A DNA stretch of 5,873 nt, from assembly GCA_002316295.1 (NCBI GenBank), contig DCDF01000046.1, positions 1 to 5,873 of the forward strand, in the 5' to 3' direction. The position numbers and the translations under genes were made by a program. Within the stretch, counting starts at the first letter, position 1, and each line of letters opens with the position of its first letter. The DNA comes from Syntrophaceae bacterium UBA1062. Its GTDB lineage: Bacteria; Desulfobacterota; Desulfomonilia; UBA1062. Below are positions 1 to 5,515 of this stretch, in pieces. A model generated the notes under the pieces. It was not told where the DNA came from. It did not search any database and saw only the letters and a list, made by a program, of their open reading frames with translations.

Positions 1-273
1 GCCTTTTCCTCCATCCTCTACGGCGATGCCTCCAACAAGGAGCTGGCTGCAGACACCCTGAAGGGCTCGGGAAGGGATCTTTTCAAGGAAGGCGTTGTCG
101 ATCACCTGATAAAGGAGCCGACAGGGGGCGCCCAGAATGATCCGGAGGCCGTGGTAAAGGACACGGCACAGGTGGTCCGTCAGTGTGTGGGAGAGCTCCT
201 GCAGATGGACATCGAAGAGCTGGTGCTGCTTCGTTCCGAGGCCATCGAGAGGCTCGTTCCTCGGAAAGTGTAG
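1..273 (+). CDS. accA: Acetyl-CoA carboxylase carboxyltransferase, alpha-type C-terminus (5' partial)
   Basis: The first 90 codons, open at the window edge and ending at TAG 271-273, give the C-terminal end of a carboxyltransferase of the AccA/crotonase fold. The enzyme moves a carboxyl group from carboxybiotin to acetyl-CoA to make malonyl-CoA, the first step of fatty acid synthesis in the cytoplasm. Visible family marks are SILYGDAS near residue 4 (AccA proteins usually read SILW-DAS), then LKGSGRDLFKEGVVDHLI, which matches the usual LK-TA-DLL-LG-ID-II segment, then EPTGGAQNDPEA, equivalent to the EP-GGAHRDPEA signature. A helical tail with MDIEELVLLRSEAIERL follows, as in AccA. The upstream part is missing, so I cannot tell a separate alpha subunit from a fused beta-alpha polypeptide or a related acyl-CoA carboxylase. 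The next gene starts 119 bp downstream behind its own promoter candidate, so the operon probably ends here. Confidence 0.8.
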   Translation, partial: AFSSILYGDASNKELAADTLKGSGRDLFKEGVVDHLIKEPTGGAQNDPEAVVKDTAQVVRQCVGELLQMDIEELVLLRSEAIERLVPRKV

Positions 274-309
274 CTGGATCATTTTTCCGGAGCACGGGGA
301 AGAAAATTC

Positions 310-323
310 CCTTTCATGAAAGG
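310..323. repeat. Perfect 14-bp palindrome upstream of the sigma-54 promoter
   Basis: CCTTTCATGAAAGG is identical to its own reverse complement. It lies about 30 bp upstream of the -24 element of the sigma-54 promoter candidate and 69 bp before the next start codon. Dyads of this size are typical of dimeric regulator sites. The palindrome is seen in the sequence; an operator or enhancer role is inference. It is not followed by a T-run, so it is not a terminator. Confidence 0.5.
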
Positions 324-352
324 ACACGTTGTTGTCGAATAGCGTGAGATGA

Positions 353-369
353 CTGGCATTGTCTTTGCT
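353..369 (+). promoter_or_regulatory. Candidate sigma-54 (RpoN) -24/-12 promoter
   Basis: CTGGCATTGTCTTTGCT fits the RpoN pattern (TGGCAC-N5-TTGCW) with GG at 355-356 and GC at 367-368. The separation is exactly the diagnostic ten bases, and TTGCT is intact. The -24 half reads TGGCAT rather than TGGCAC. Initiation about 12 bases after the GC would be near 380, giving a very short leader whose 5' end almost coincides with the ribosome binding site at 381-387. RpoN controls pilin and flagellar genes in many proteobacteria, which suits the prepilin peptidase encoded two genes downstream. Confidence 0.6.
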
Positions 370-392
370 TTCCTCTCAGGAAGGAGGAACTC

Positions 393-824
393 ATGAAAAT
401 CGACCCCAATATGATGATCGGCACAGTGACAGGCATGAGGCCAGACACCAAGTCGCCTGCTGCGGGGGGATCCTCGTTCGAAACCATCCTCAAGGACATG
501 CAGGACGCGGCAGCGACACAAACCCGGCAGGTGCATCCGGCCCTGCAGGTCGGCCAGCCCAGCCCGCAGAAATTCAATGCCCTGAATGTCAGCGGGCAGG
601 CCCTCGATCTGCTGGATGCATACGCGCGTGCGCTCGATGATCCCAAGCTCAGCCTCAAAGACATCGCTCCCATGGTGGACGAAATGGACGCTGTCCGCTC
701 CGCGGTTGCAGAGGCACGTTCGTTCCTTTCCGACGATGATCCGCTCAAGGGGATCATGGCCGATGTGGAATCGACCTTGAACAGTGAGCTCGTTCGTTTC
801 AGGAGGGGAGACCTCATCGGGTGA
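393..824 (+). CDS. Uncharacterised 143-aa helical protein, coupled to the prepilin peptidase
   Basis: I do not recognise this gene. The ATG is supported by AAGGAGG at 381-387 with five bases of spacing. The product has no signal peptide, no membrane segment and no cysteine. Residues 1-65 are low in predicted structure and rich in Gly, Pro, Ser, Thr and Gln, with a short helix around SFETILKDMQDAA (28-40). Residues 68-143 look like a compact helical domain: GQALDLLDAYARALDDP, then LKDIAPMVDEMDAVRSAVAEARSFL, then DPLKGIMADVESTLNSELVRFRRGD. Its stop overlaps the GTG of the prepilin peptidase gene, so the two are almost certainly co-transcribed and translationally coupled, under the sigma-54 promoter candidate. 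A flexible N-terminus before a helical domain resembles small flagellar or secretion export substrates and chaperones, but that is a loose analogy and no family is assigned. Its reality as a gene is well supported. Confidence 0.85.
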   Translation: MKIDPNMMIGTVTGMRPDTKSPAAGGSSFETILKDMQDAAATQTRQVHPALQVGQPSPQKFNALNVSGQALDLLDAYARALDDPKLSLKDIAPMVDEMDAVRSAVAEARSFLSDDDPLKGIMADVESTLNSELVRFRRGDLIG

Positions 825-1588
825 TATTGTCCGTCCCTCTGGCCGTCGCCGTCATAGGTCTGTTCATCGGGAGCTTCCTGAATGTCTGCATACACAGGAT
901 TCCACGGGAGGAATCCATTGTCTTTCCTTCCTCCCGGTGTCCGAAGTGCCGTGAGAAGATCAGGCCCTGGGACAATATCCCGGTGCTGAGCTATCTTTTC
1001 CTGCGCGGCAGATGCAGACACTGCAAAGAGAAGATCTCGCCGCGCTATCCCCTCGTGGAGACGCTGAGCGCCCTGATCGCCCTTGCCATGCTCTACCGGT
1101 TCGGCCTCACGGCGGCTTTTTTCATCTATTACGCCTGGGCCTGTGTGCTTCTGGTCATCACCTTCATAGATATCGACTACCAGATTATCCCCGACAGTCT
1201 CTCCATCGGCGGCATTGTCGTGGGCCTTGCCCTGGTATGGTGGCTGCCGGTTTCATATCCTGAGGCCCTCATCGGCCTGGGAGTCGGCGCCGGTCTGCTG
1301 ATCGTGGTGATCTACGGGTATTACTTCCTCACGGGCAAGCAGGGCATGGGCGGAGGAGATGTCAAGCTGCTGGGCATGATCGGGGTCTTCACCGGATGGG
1401 AGGGGGTGCTGTTTACGATTTTCATGGGGTCGCTCCTGGGCTCCCTCGTGGGGATACCGTGGGCGCTGCTGCAGAAGAAGAACATGCAGGCGGCAATCCC
1501 CTTCGGCCCGTTTCTCGCGCTGGGGGCTTTCATCAATGTTCTTTTCGGAGATATGCTCATCGACTGGTACTTCACCGTCTTGTCATAA
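821..1588 (+). CDS. pilD: Prepilin peptidase / N-methyltransferase (A24A aspartic protease, PilD/GspO type)
   Basis: This inner-membrane enzyme cleaves the leader of type IV prepilins and type II secretion pseudopilins and methylates the new N-terminal residue. The 255-aa product has every family landmark. GSFLNVCIHRIPRE lies at 17-30. The cytoplasmic zinc-type tetracysteine loop is C40-x2-C43 and C65-x2-C68, enclosing the RPWDNIPVLSYLFLRG segment. The SPRYPLVE motif follows at 73-80. The first catalytic region is FIDIDYQIIPD (115-125) and the second is GMGGGD (175-180) ending in Asp180. About seven or eight hydrophobic helices span the rest, and the length is normal. The presence of the cysteine loop suggests a bifunctional enzyme. 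The GTG start overlaps the preceding TGA by four bases (GTGA), with a GGGGAG ribosome site at 805-810. No pilin or secretion gene is in the window, so its substrates are encoded elsewhere or beyond the edges. Confidence 0.96.
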   Translation: MILSVPLAVAVIGLFIGSFLNVCIHRIPREESIVFPSSRCPKCREKIRPWDNIPVLSYLFLRGRCRHCKEKISPRYPLVETLSALIALAMLYRFGLTAAFFIYYAWACVLLVITFIDIDYQIIPDSLSIGGIVVGLALVWWLPVSYPEALIGLGVGAGLLIVVIYGYYFLTGKQGMGGGDVKLLGMIGVFTGWEGVLFTIFMGSLLGSLVGIPWALLQKKNMQAAIPFGPFLALGAFINVLFGDMLIDWYFTVLS

Positions 1589-1638
1589 CCCATCATACCT
1601 GATCACGGGCGGCGGGCGGTAGCGGATGTTCTCCATCG

Positions 1639-1666
1639 TTGGGCCATGGACCCTGTATGGGATAAT
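1639..1666 (+). promoter_or_regulatory. Candidate sigma-70 promoter with extended -10 before the rhodanese gene
   Basis: GATAAT at 1661-1666 matches five of six -10 bases and is preceded by TGG, giving an extended -10. TTGGGC at 1639-1644, 16 bp upstream, is a poor -35 (TTG only), which an extended -10 can tolerate. Initiation would fall near 1673, inside the longest open frame, and supports the translation start at 1709. It is a pattern match only. Confidence 0.4.
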
Positions 1667-1692
1667 CGAAAAACGGAGACACGAGGCATTTC

Positions 1693-1697
1693 GGAGG
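1693..1697 (+). promoter_or_regulatory. Ribosome binding site that decides the rhodanese start
   Basis: GGAGG sits 11 bases before ATG 1709. The alternative upstream ATG at 1646 has no purine-rich site before it, so 1709 is the better start. Confidence 0.6.
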
Positions 1698-1708
1698 TTC
1701 GTAACAGA

Positions 1709-2233
1709 ATGTCGCTGCAGTCGGAACGATACCATGATCTGGCGGGGACGCTTCGGACCGCGTTCCTGCAGGCGCTTCTCCTTGCGCTCATTGCAATCCT
1801 CATAGCCGCGGCTTTCAACGCATGTCGCCCGAACGGGCTGAAATGGCTCGGTCAGGGTCCTTTGCCGGAAGAATATGCCAAAGGATCGGGCACGTTCGAA
1901 ACAATCAACCTGGAAGACGCCTTCAGCGGATATACTCAGGGCACCCTTGTATTCATCGATGCCCGGAGCTCAACGGCATTCCGCTCCGGTCACCTTCCCG
2001 GAGCTCACAACATACCGCCGGAGAACGTGAGCTCTTGCATCGATACGCTTCGAGGCGCAACACTGCTGGGTAAAACTCCGGTAGTCTATTGCGACGGTCC
2101 CGGCTGCGACCTGAGCTTGCGCGTGGCGTCTCTCCTGGCGGAGCACGGATTTCCGGGCATACAGATACTGACTGCTGGATGGGAAGGGTGGTACGATGCG
2201 GGATTTCCTATCGAACAGGGGGAGCGGCCATGA
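1709..2233 (+). CDS. Membrane-anchored rhodanese-domain sulfurtransferase
   Basis: The 174-aa protein starts with a short basic segment and one hydrophobic helix at about 18-37, followed by a single rhodanese domain at about 62-172. Rhodaneses carry sulfane sulfur on an active-site cysteine as a persulfide. Visible marks are FIDARSSTAFRSGHLPGAHNIP (82-103, the CH2A-type region with Asp84, Arg86 and His95), the active-site loop VVYCDGPGC with likely catalytic Cys128, and the C-terminal LTAGWEGWYDAGFPIE (CH2B). A second cysteine, Cys133, lies in the loop and could form a disulfide or take part in persulfide relay. Topology is probably N-in with the domain in the periplasm, but positive charges flank the helix on both sides. 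FNAC at 36-39 is not a convincing lipobox. An ATG at 1646 would add 21 residues but lacks a ribosome site and lies upstream of the candidate transcription start. The stop overlaps the next gene's ATG (ATGA), pointing to coupled expression with the MauE-like protein. Confidence 0.9.
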   Translation: MSLQSERYHDLAGTLRTAFLQALLLALIAILIAAAFNACRPNGLKWLGQGPLPEEYAKGSGTFETINLEDAFSGYTQGTLVFIDARSSTAFRSGHLPGAHNIPPENVSSCIDTLRGATLLGKTPVVYCDGPGCDLSLRVASLLAEHGFPGIQILTAGWEGWYDAGFPIEQGERP

Positions 2234-2718
2234 ACAGGCTCCATACCTTTCTGCCGGTCATCTGGCTGGTTTCGATGCTTTTCAGGCTCGTTCTCGGCGC
2301 CGTGTTCGTCTATGCGGGAATCGAGAAAGTGATGGACCCGGCAGCCTTTGCCATTGACATTTCCAATTACCGCCTGCTTCCCGGATGGATGATCAATCCT
2401 GTCGCCATCGCACTGCCCTGGATCGAGATTTTCGCAGGCTGCAGTGTGCTTGCGGGAGTGTTCCTCCCGGGAGGTGCGCTCATCATCTCGACTCTGCTGC
2501 TGCTGTTCGCAACTGCGCTGGGAATCAGCCTCTTCAGGGGGCTGGACATCTCCTGCGGGTGCTTCGGGTCCACGGCGGGGCAGGGCATTACCTGGTGGTA
2601 TCTCGTCAGAGACATTATCCTTTTTCTCATGGGATGCACGGTGCTGCTGCTCTCCCACCACCCCCATCTTTCCGTGGATTCCATAATCCGCAAAATCAGG
2701 GGCGACTCTTCCCGATAA
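2230..2718 (+). CDS. MauE/DoxX-family redox-associated membrane protein
   Basis: This 162-aa protein has four hydrophobic helices at about 10-30, 58-78, 84-102 and 122-142, the usual size and topology of MauE-like DoxX relatives. Family marks are LVLGAVFVYAGIEKVMDPAAF (20-40), NYRLLPGWMINPVAIALPWIE (46-66) and the cysteine motif GLDISCGCFG (104-113) with Cys109 and Cys111. MauE of methylamine dehydrogenase operons is thought to help form disulfides in the periplasmic small subunit; most relatives outside those operons have no proven role. The ATG is chosen because it has a GGGGGAG site at 2218-2224 with five-base spacing and overlaps the rhodanese stop as ATGA. The same frame stays open back to 2089, but that stretch lies inside the rhodanese domain. 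Coupling to a rhodanese suggests sulfur or thiol redox chemistry at the membrane. No methylamine dehydrogenase genes are present. Confidence 0.88.
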   Translation: MNRLHTFLPVIWLVSMLFRLVLGAVFVYAGIEKVMDPAAFAIDISNYRLLPGWMINPVAIALPWIEIFAGCSVLAGVFLPGGALIISTLLLLFATALGISLFRGLDISCGCFGSTAGQGITWWYLVRDIILFLMGCTVLLLSHHPHLSVDSIIRKIRGDSSR

Positions 2719-2735
2719 CCCTGTCCCCTCCGAAA

Positions 2736-2761
2736 CATACCGGGGTCACATACCGGGGTCA
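2736..2761. repeat. Perfect tandem duplication of a 13-bp unit
   Basis: CATACCGGGGTCA occurs at 2736-2748 and again immediately at 2749-2761. The second copy's GGGGTCA forms the outer end of the left arm of the large inverted repeat. A TGACCCC at 2822-2828, outside the right arm, mirrors the first copy. The duplication therefore belongs to the same repeat structure. Confidence 0.75.
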
Positions 2762-2816
2762 GGTCTCAACATGTGACATCTCTCATTTCCGATGTCACAT
2801 GTTGAGACCTGACCCC
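2755..2816. repeat. 26-bp perfect inverted repeat with 10-nt loop (REP-like intergenic hairpin)
   Basis: The left arm at 2755-2780 and the right arm at 2791-2816 are exact reverse complements over 26 bases, separated by TCTCATTTCC. The outer part reads GGGGTCAGGTCTCAACAT and the inner part continues GTGACATC. Transcribed from either strand it would form a very stable hairpin. It starts 37 bp after the MauE-like gene's stop. It could act as a transcription or mRNA-decay barrier, but the right arm is followed by TTATCTGACC, not a clean T-run. From memory, similar GGGGTCAGGTCTCAAC units flank IS200/Y1-type REP-associated transposases in some bacterial genomes. That makes a REP-like or small non-autonomous element the leading interpretation; no transposase gene is in the window. 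Confidence 0.85.
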
Positions 2817-2880
2817 TTATCTGACCCCTGATCTTTTGAGAGTCGCTCGGGGACGCGTTATCATCAATATCATATCCGGG

Positions 2881-2909
2881 TTGACCGAGTACGTCTTCCC
2901 GGGTAAAAT
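2881..2909 (+). promoter_or_regulatory. Strong sigma-70 promoter for the glycosyltransferase gene
   Basis: TTGACC at 2881-2886 and TAAAAT at 2904-2909 each match five of six consensus bases and are separated by exactly 17 bp. Initiation near 2916 would give a leader of about 80 nt before ATG 2997. CCGGG at 2876-2880 and CCCGG at 2898-2902 bracket the -35 element as short inverted arms and might be a regulator site, though that is weak. Together with the hairpin upstream, this indicates an independent transcription unit. Confidence 0.65.
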
Positions 2910-2996
2910 GAATGGCTTGCACGTGAGCTTCAGCGCTTATCACGGTTGTTCACTCGTTTGCGGGCTTGAGAGTGAGATAGGGAAAGGAGAGCGTTC

Positions 2997-4361
2997 ATGT
3001 CGAATTTCGCTCAGACACATACGAGGATATCCACTCTATATCTCCTGAATGAAGACATCCCCAGGATGGAGATGGAGCTCCTGCACCACTCCAAATGGAA
3101 AAAGGCTGTGCTGATCATTCCCCTGCTGGCCTCGGAGTATACTCTGCCTGAGAACCGGCCGGTGTTCGAGAATATCGTGAAGCACCTGTCCAGCGCCAGC
3201 TACCTCTCCCAGATCATCTTCGGCCTCGACAAGGGCACGGCCGATGATGCCAGAGAGCTCGCCGGCATCCTGAACCGGTACAACGTTCAGAACTATCTGA
3301 TCCAGCACAACGACGGCCCGGGCTTTTCCTCCATATACCATAAGCTTTCTGAGGCCGGGTTCCGCATCGATCAGCCGGGCAAGGGGAGGAACATGTTCAT
3401 GTCCTTCGGCATTGCCCTGGCCATGGGCGCCCACAGCATCGGACTCGTGGACGCCGACATAAGGACCTTCGGGCGGGAGCAGCTGGACCGGCTCTTCTAT
3501 CCCGTGCAGGTGCTCAACTATCAGTTCAGCAAGGCGTTCTACGCAAGGATCAAGGATGGCCAGTTCTACGGCAGGGTCAAGAGGCTTCTGCTCGATCCGC
3601 TGCTCATCGCGCTCAAGAGGAAGTTCACCGATACTCAGGAGGAGAAAGTGCTTCGCCTGGTGGATTTCCTGCTGAACTTCAACTATCAGCTCTCCGGAGA
3701 GGTGGTCTTCGAAGCCCAGCTCCTCAAGCGCATGCAGTTCGCCACCAACTGGGGGGTGGAAATCTTCACCCTGATCGAGGTCTACCGCAAGGCCACCACG
3801 TGCGCCCAGGTGGAAATCTCAAAAGACCCATTCGACCACAAACACCAGCCGGTATCCGAGGGCGACCGGACCAAAGGGCTCTACAAGATGGGCATCGACA
3901 TCGTCTCCACCCTGCTCGCAGCCCTGGTGGTGGAAGAAGGCCTCGCCATCTCGGAGCACTTCATCCGAGACCTCACCACCACCTACCTGAGCGTGGCCGA
4001 CGACCTCATCAAAATGTATGCGGACAACGCCGCGTACTGCGGCCTGCTCTACGACACGAACCTCGAGGAGGCCATGGTGGACAACGTCTTCAAAAACGTG
4101 ATTCTGTTTGCAGGCGACCAGCTGCTCTCTCCCGCCTTCATGGCCCGGCGGTTCAGCTCGTACGTAAGCGAATATGAGGATTTCAAGCCGTTCATCGAGC
4201 AGGGGCTGCTCTCCGTGATCGAGAAGACCTCCCAGAACCTGCGCACCGAGGTCTATGAGACACCCCGGACCGTTTCCTGGGAGCGGGTGATGCGCAAGCT
4301 TCCAACCATCATCAATGAGATCATTGACGTTGTTGAGAGCGAAAAGAAGCTCTACCGCTGA
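2997..4361 (+). CDS. GT81-like glycosyltransferase (glucosyl-3-phosphoglycerate or glucosylglycerate synthase type)
   Basis: The 454-aa cytoplasmic protein has a GT-A fold and resembles glucosyl-3-phosphoglycerate synthases, which join glucose from an NDP-sugar to 3-phosphoglycerate on the way to glucosylglycerate, a compatible solute or polysaccharide primer. Marks in order are VLIIPLLASE (38-47), where classical members have a VPALNEE-like strand, GLDKGTADDA (76-85), GKGRNMFMSFGIA (128-140), the metal-binding VDADI with Asp152 and Asp154, FYARI and GRVKRLLLDPLLIAL (192-206), LSGEVVFEAQLL (232-243), WGVEIFTLIE (252-261) and DHKHQ (280-284) with the likely metal-ligand histidine. Residues from about 315 to the end form a helical extension absent from the roughly 320-aa mycobacterial enzyme. 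The start has AAGGAG at 2984-2989. No phosphatase gene adjoins it, so an enzyme acting directly on glycerate (glucosylglycerate synthase) is an open alternative. The fold is certain enough; the exact substrates are not. Confidence 0.82.
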   Translation: MSNFAQTHTRISTLYLLNEDIPRMEMELLHHSKWKKAVLIIPLLASEYTLPENRPVFENIVKHLSSASYLSQIIFGLDKGTADDARELAGILNRYNVQNYLIQHNDGPGFSSIYHKLSEAGFRIDQPGKGRNMFMSFGIALAMGAHSIGLVDADIRTFGREQLDRLFYPVQVLNYQFSKAFYARIKDGQFYGRVKRLLLDPLLIALKRKFTDTQEEKVLRLVDFLLNFNYQLSGEVVFEAQLLKRMQFATNWGVEIFTLIEVYRKATTCAQVEISKDPFDHKHQPVSEGDRTKGLYKMGIDIVSTLLAALVVEEGLAISEHFIRDLTTTYLSVADDLIKMYADNAAYCGLLYDTNLEEAMVDNVFKNVILFAGDQLLSPAFMARRFSSYVSEYEDFKPFIEQGLLSVIEKTSQNLRTEVYETPRTVSWERVMRKLPTIINEIIDVVESEKKLYR

Positions 4362-4461
4362 GAATTTTCTCTCTCAGGTCCTGTTCTTGCCGCCGCCCCA
4401 TCAGAGTGGAGAGCGCGCCGCCCGGAGCCTCCCTCAAGGGAAAGGCGCATGGCCCTCAGAC

Positions 4462-5337
4462 CTACCAGTGGGGCTGATTGCCCATCCGGGCGCCCATGAC
4501 CTCAAGGGTATCCATGACCACTACGAATGCCTTGGGATCGATTTTCGAAATCATCTTCTTGAGCTGTGGCAGGTCCTGAAAGGTGACGACACTGTAGATG
4601 ATACGCTTGTCGTCTTTCTTGTATCCCCCCGTGCCTTCGATGATGGTAACGCCCCTGCGGTCCTTCTTCAGGATCTCCCGAGAGATATTATCCCAGTGGT
4701 CCGATATGATCATGACCGCCTTTCTCTTGCTGAGACCGACCACGACCAGGTTCATGAAGTGCGCGCTCACGTAAATGTAGGCAAGGGTATACAGGGCGTC
4801 TTCCAGCGAGAAGAGCAGCGAGGCCGAGACCAGGATCAGGCAGTTCACCGCCAGAGACGTGGTTCCCACCTGTATTGACATGAGCTTCTGGAGGATGACC
4901 GCGAGGATGTCCGTTCCTCCGGCCGATCCATACGATCTCAGAATGATGCCGCTGCCGGTGCCGTAGATGATGCCTGCAAGCAGGGCGCTCAATATCTTGT
5001 TTTCTATGGAGATGTCTATTCTGACAACGGTCAGTGCGAGCGAGTAGATCACTGTACCCGCAACGCTGTAGAAAAAGAAGCGCTTTCCCACCATCGACCA
5101 TCCTGCAATGAACAGCGGGATGTTGAGAAGAAGGTAGATGACGCCGACCGAGAGCGTGGGAACGAGGTAGTGAATGATGAGCGAGGCCCCCGTAAACCCT
5201 GAGCTGAGAAAATTCTGCGGGATGAGAATGCCGTTGACCGCCACTGCGCAGATGATGCTGCCGACGACCAGAAGAACGCCGTTGAGAAATATCTGAGATG
5301 CGGTGCCCGATCCCGCCGGAAGAAGAAGATGGTTCAT
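4462..5337 (-). CDS. YitT-family membrane protein (DUF161 plus C-terminal DUF2179)
   Basis: The 291-aa product has the two-part architecture of the YitT family: an N-terminal membrane region of about five or six helices (15-205) and a soluble C-terminal DUF2179 domain (about 206-286). Marks are NGILIPQNFLSSGFTGASLI (35-54), GTGSGIILRSYGSAGGTDIL (126-145) with the conserved GGTD, and SKRKAVMIIS (203-212) starting the cytoplasmic domain. GVTIIEGTGGYKK (229-241) and DPKAFVVVMDTLEVMGARM (267-285) follow. Length is normal for the family. The biochemical role is unknown; transport or sensing is often proposed, without proof for most members. The ATG has AAGGAG at 5344-5349 on the minus strand with six-base spacing. 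It converges on the glycosyltransferase gene across a 100-bp gap. The upstream 178 bp have no promoter I would defend, so it may be read from the promoter of the 80-aa gene. Confidence 0.93.
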   Translation of the reverse strand: MNHLLLPAGSGTASQIFLNGVLLVVGSIICAVAVNGILIPQNFLSSGFTGASLIIHYLVPTLSVGVIYLLLNIPLFIAGWSMVGKRFFFYSVAGTVIYSLALTVVRIDISIENKILSALLAGIIYGTGSGIILRSYGSAGGTDILAVILQKLMSIQVGTTSLAVNCLILVSASLLFSLEDALYTLAYIYVSAHFMNLVVVGLSKRKAVMIISDHWDNISREILKKDRRGVTIIEGTGGYKKDDKRIIYSVVTFQDLPQLKKMISKIDPKAFVVVMDTLEVMGARMGNQPHW

Positions 5338-5515
5338 GTCATGCTCCTTGTCTCATTCTTGAAGATCTCAGATCAAACCATGATTTGTACCATGACAATA
5401 CAGGTTTCACAAGCCGCGGAAGCGGCAGCGGTATGCCTGAGGTTATTCTTTGCTCCCGGCCAGCGCGACGCCTTTGCCGGCAGAGGCGGAACCCTCAGCG
5501 GACGGCCGTTTCCTG

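Noticed and set aside
282..304. Possible terminator after the carboxyltransferase gene
   Set aside because: TTTTTCC can pair with GGAAGAA around a 9-nt loop, but the stem is AT-rich with a wobble pair and no T-run follows.
314..1021. Minus-strand open frame of 235 codons
   Set aside because: It is antisense to two well-supported plus-strand genes with ribosome sites and recognisable motifs; its translation is low-complexity Ser/Arg-rich with no family marks.
2086..2667. Minus-strand open frame of 193 codons
   Set aside because: It is antisense to the MauE-like gene and gives a Gln/Glu/Arg-rich, non-protein-like composition typical of a shadow frame in GC-rich DNA.
2746..2943. Minus-strand open frame of 65 codons across the hairpin repeat
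   Set aside because: Its repeated RGQ and CHMLRPDP-type stretches come from translating the inverted repeat; no ribosome site was seen.
4358..4377. Possible terminator at the end of the glycosyltransferase gene
   Set aside because: CTGAGA/TCTCAG with an 8-nt loop is short, overlaps the stop codon and lacks a following T-run.
4315..4878. Plus-strand open frame of 187 codons
   Set aside because: It starts inside the glycosyltransferase gene and runs antisense through the YitT-family gene; no ribosome site or domain supports it.
5376..5398. Possible promoter directly before the YitT-family gene on the minus strand
   Set aside because: TTGTCA is a fair -35, but the hexamer 17 bp downstream is TGATCT, a poor -10, so it is not annotated.
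5413..5426. GCCGC-GGAA-GCGGC hairpin between the two minus-strand genes
   Set aside because: A 5-bp stem with a tetraloop and no T-run on either strand is common by chance in this GC-rich DNA; it does not qualify as a terminator.
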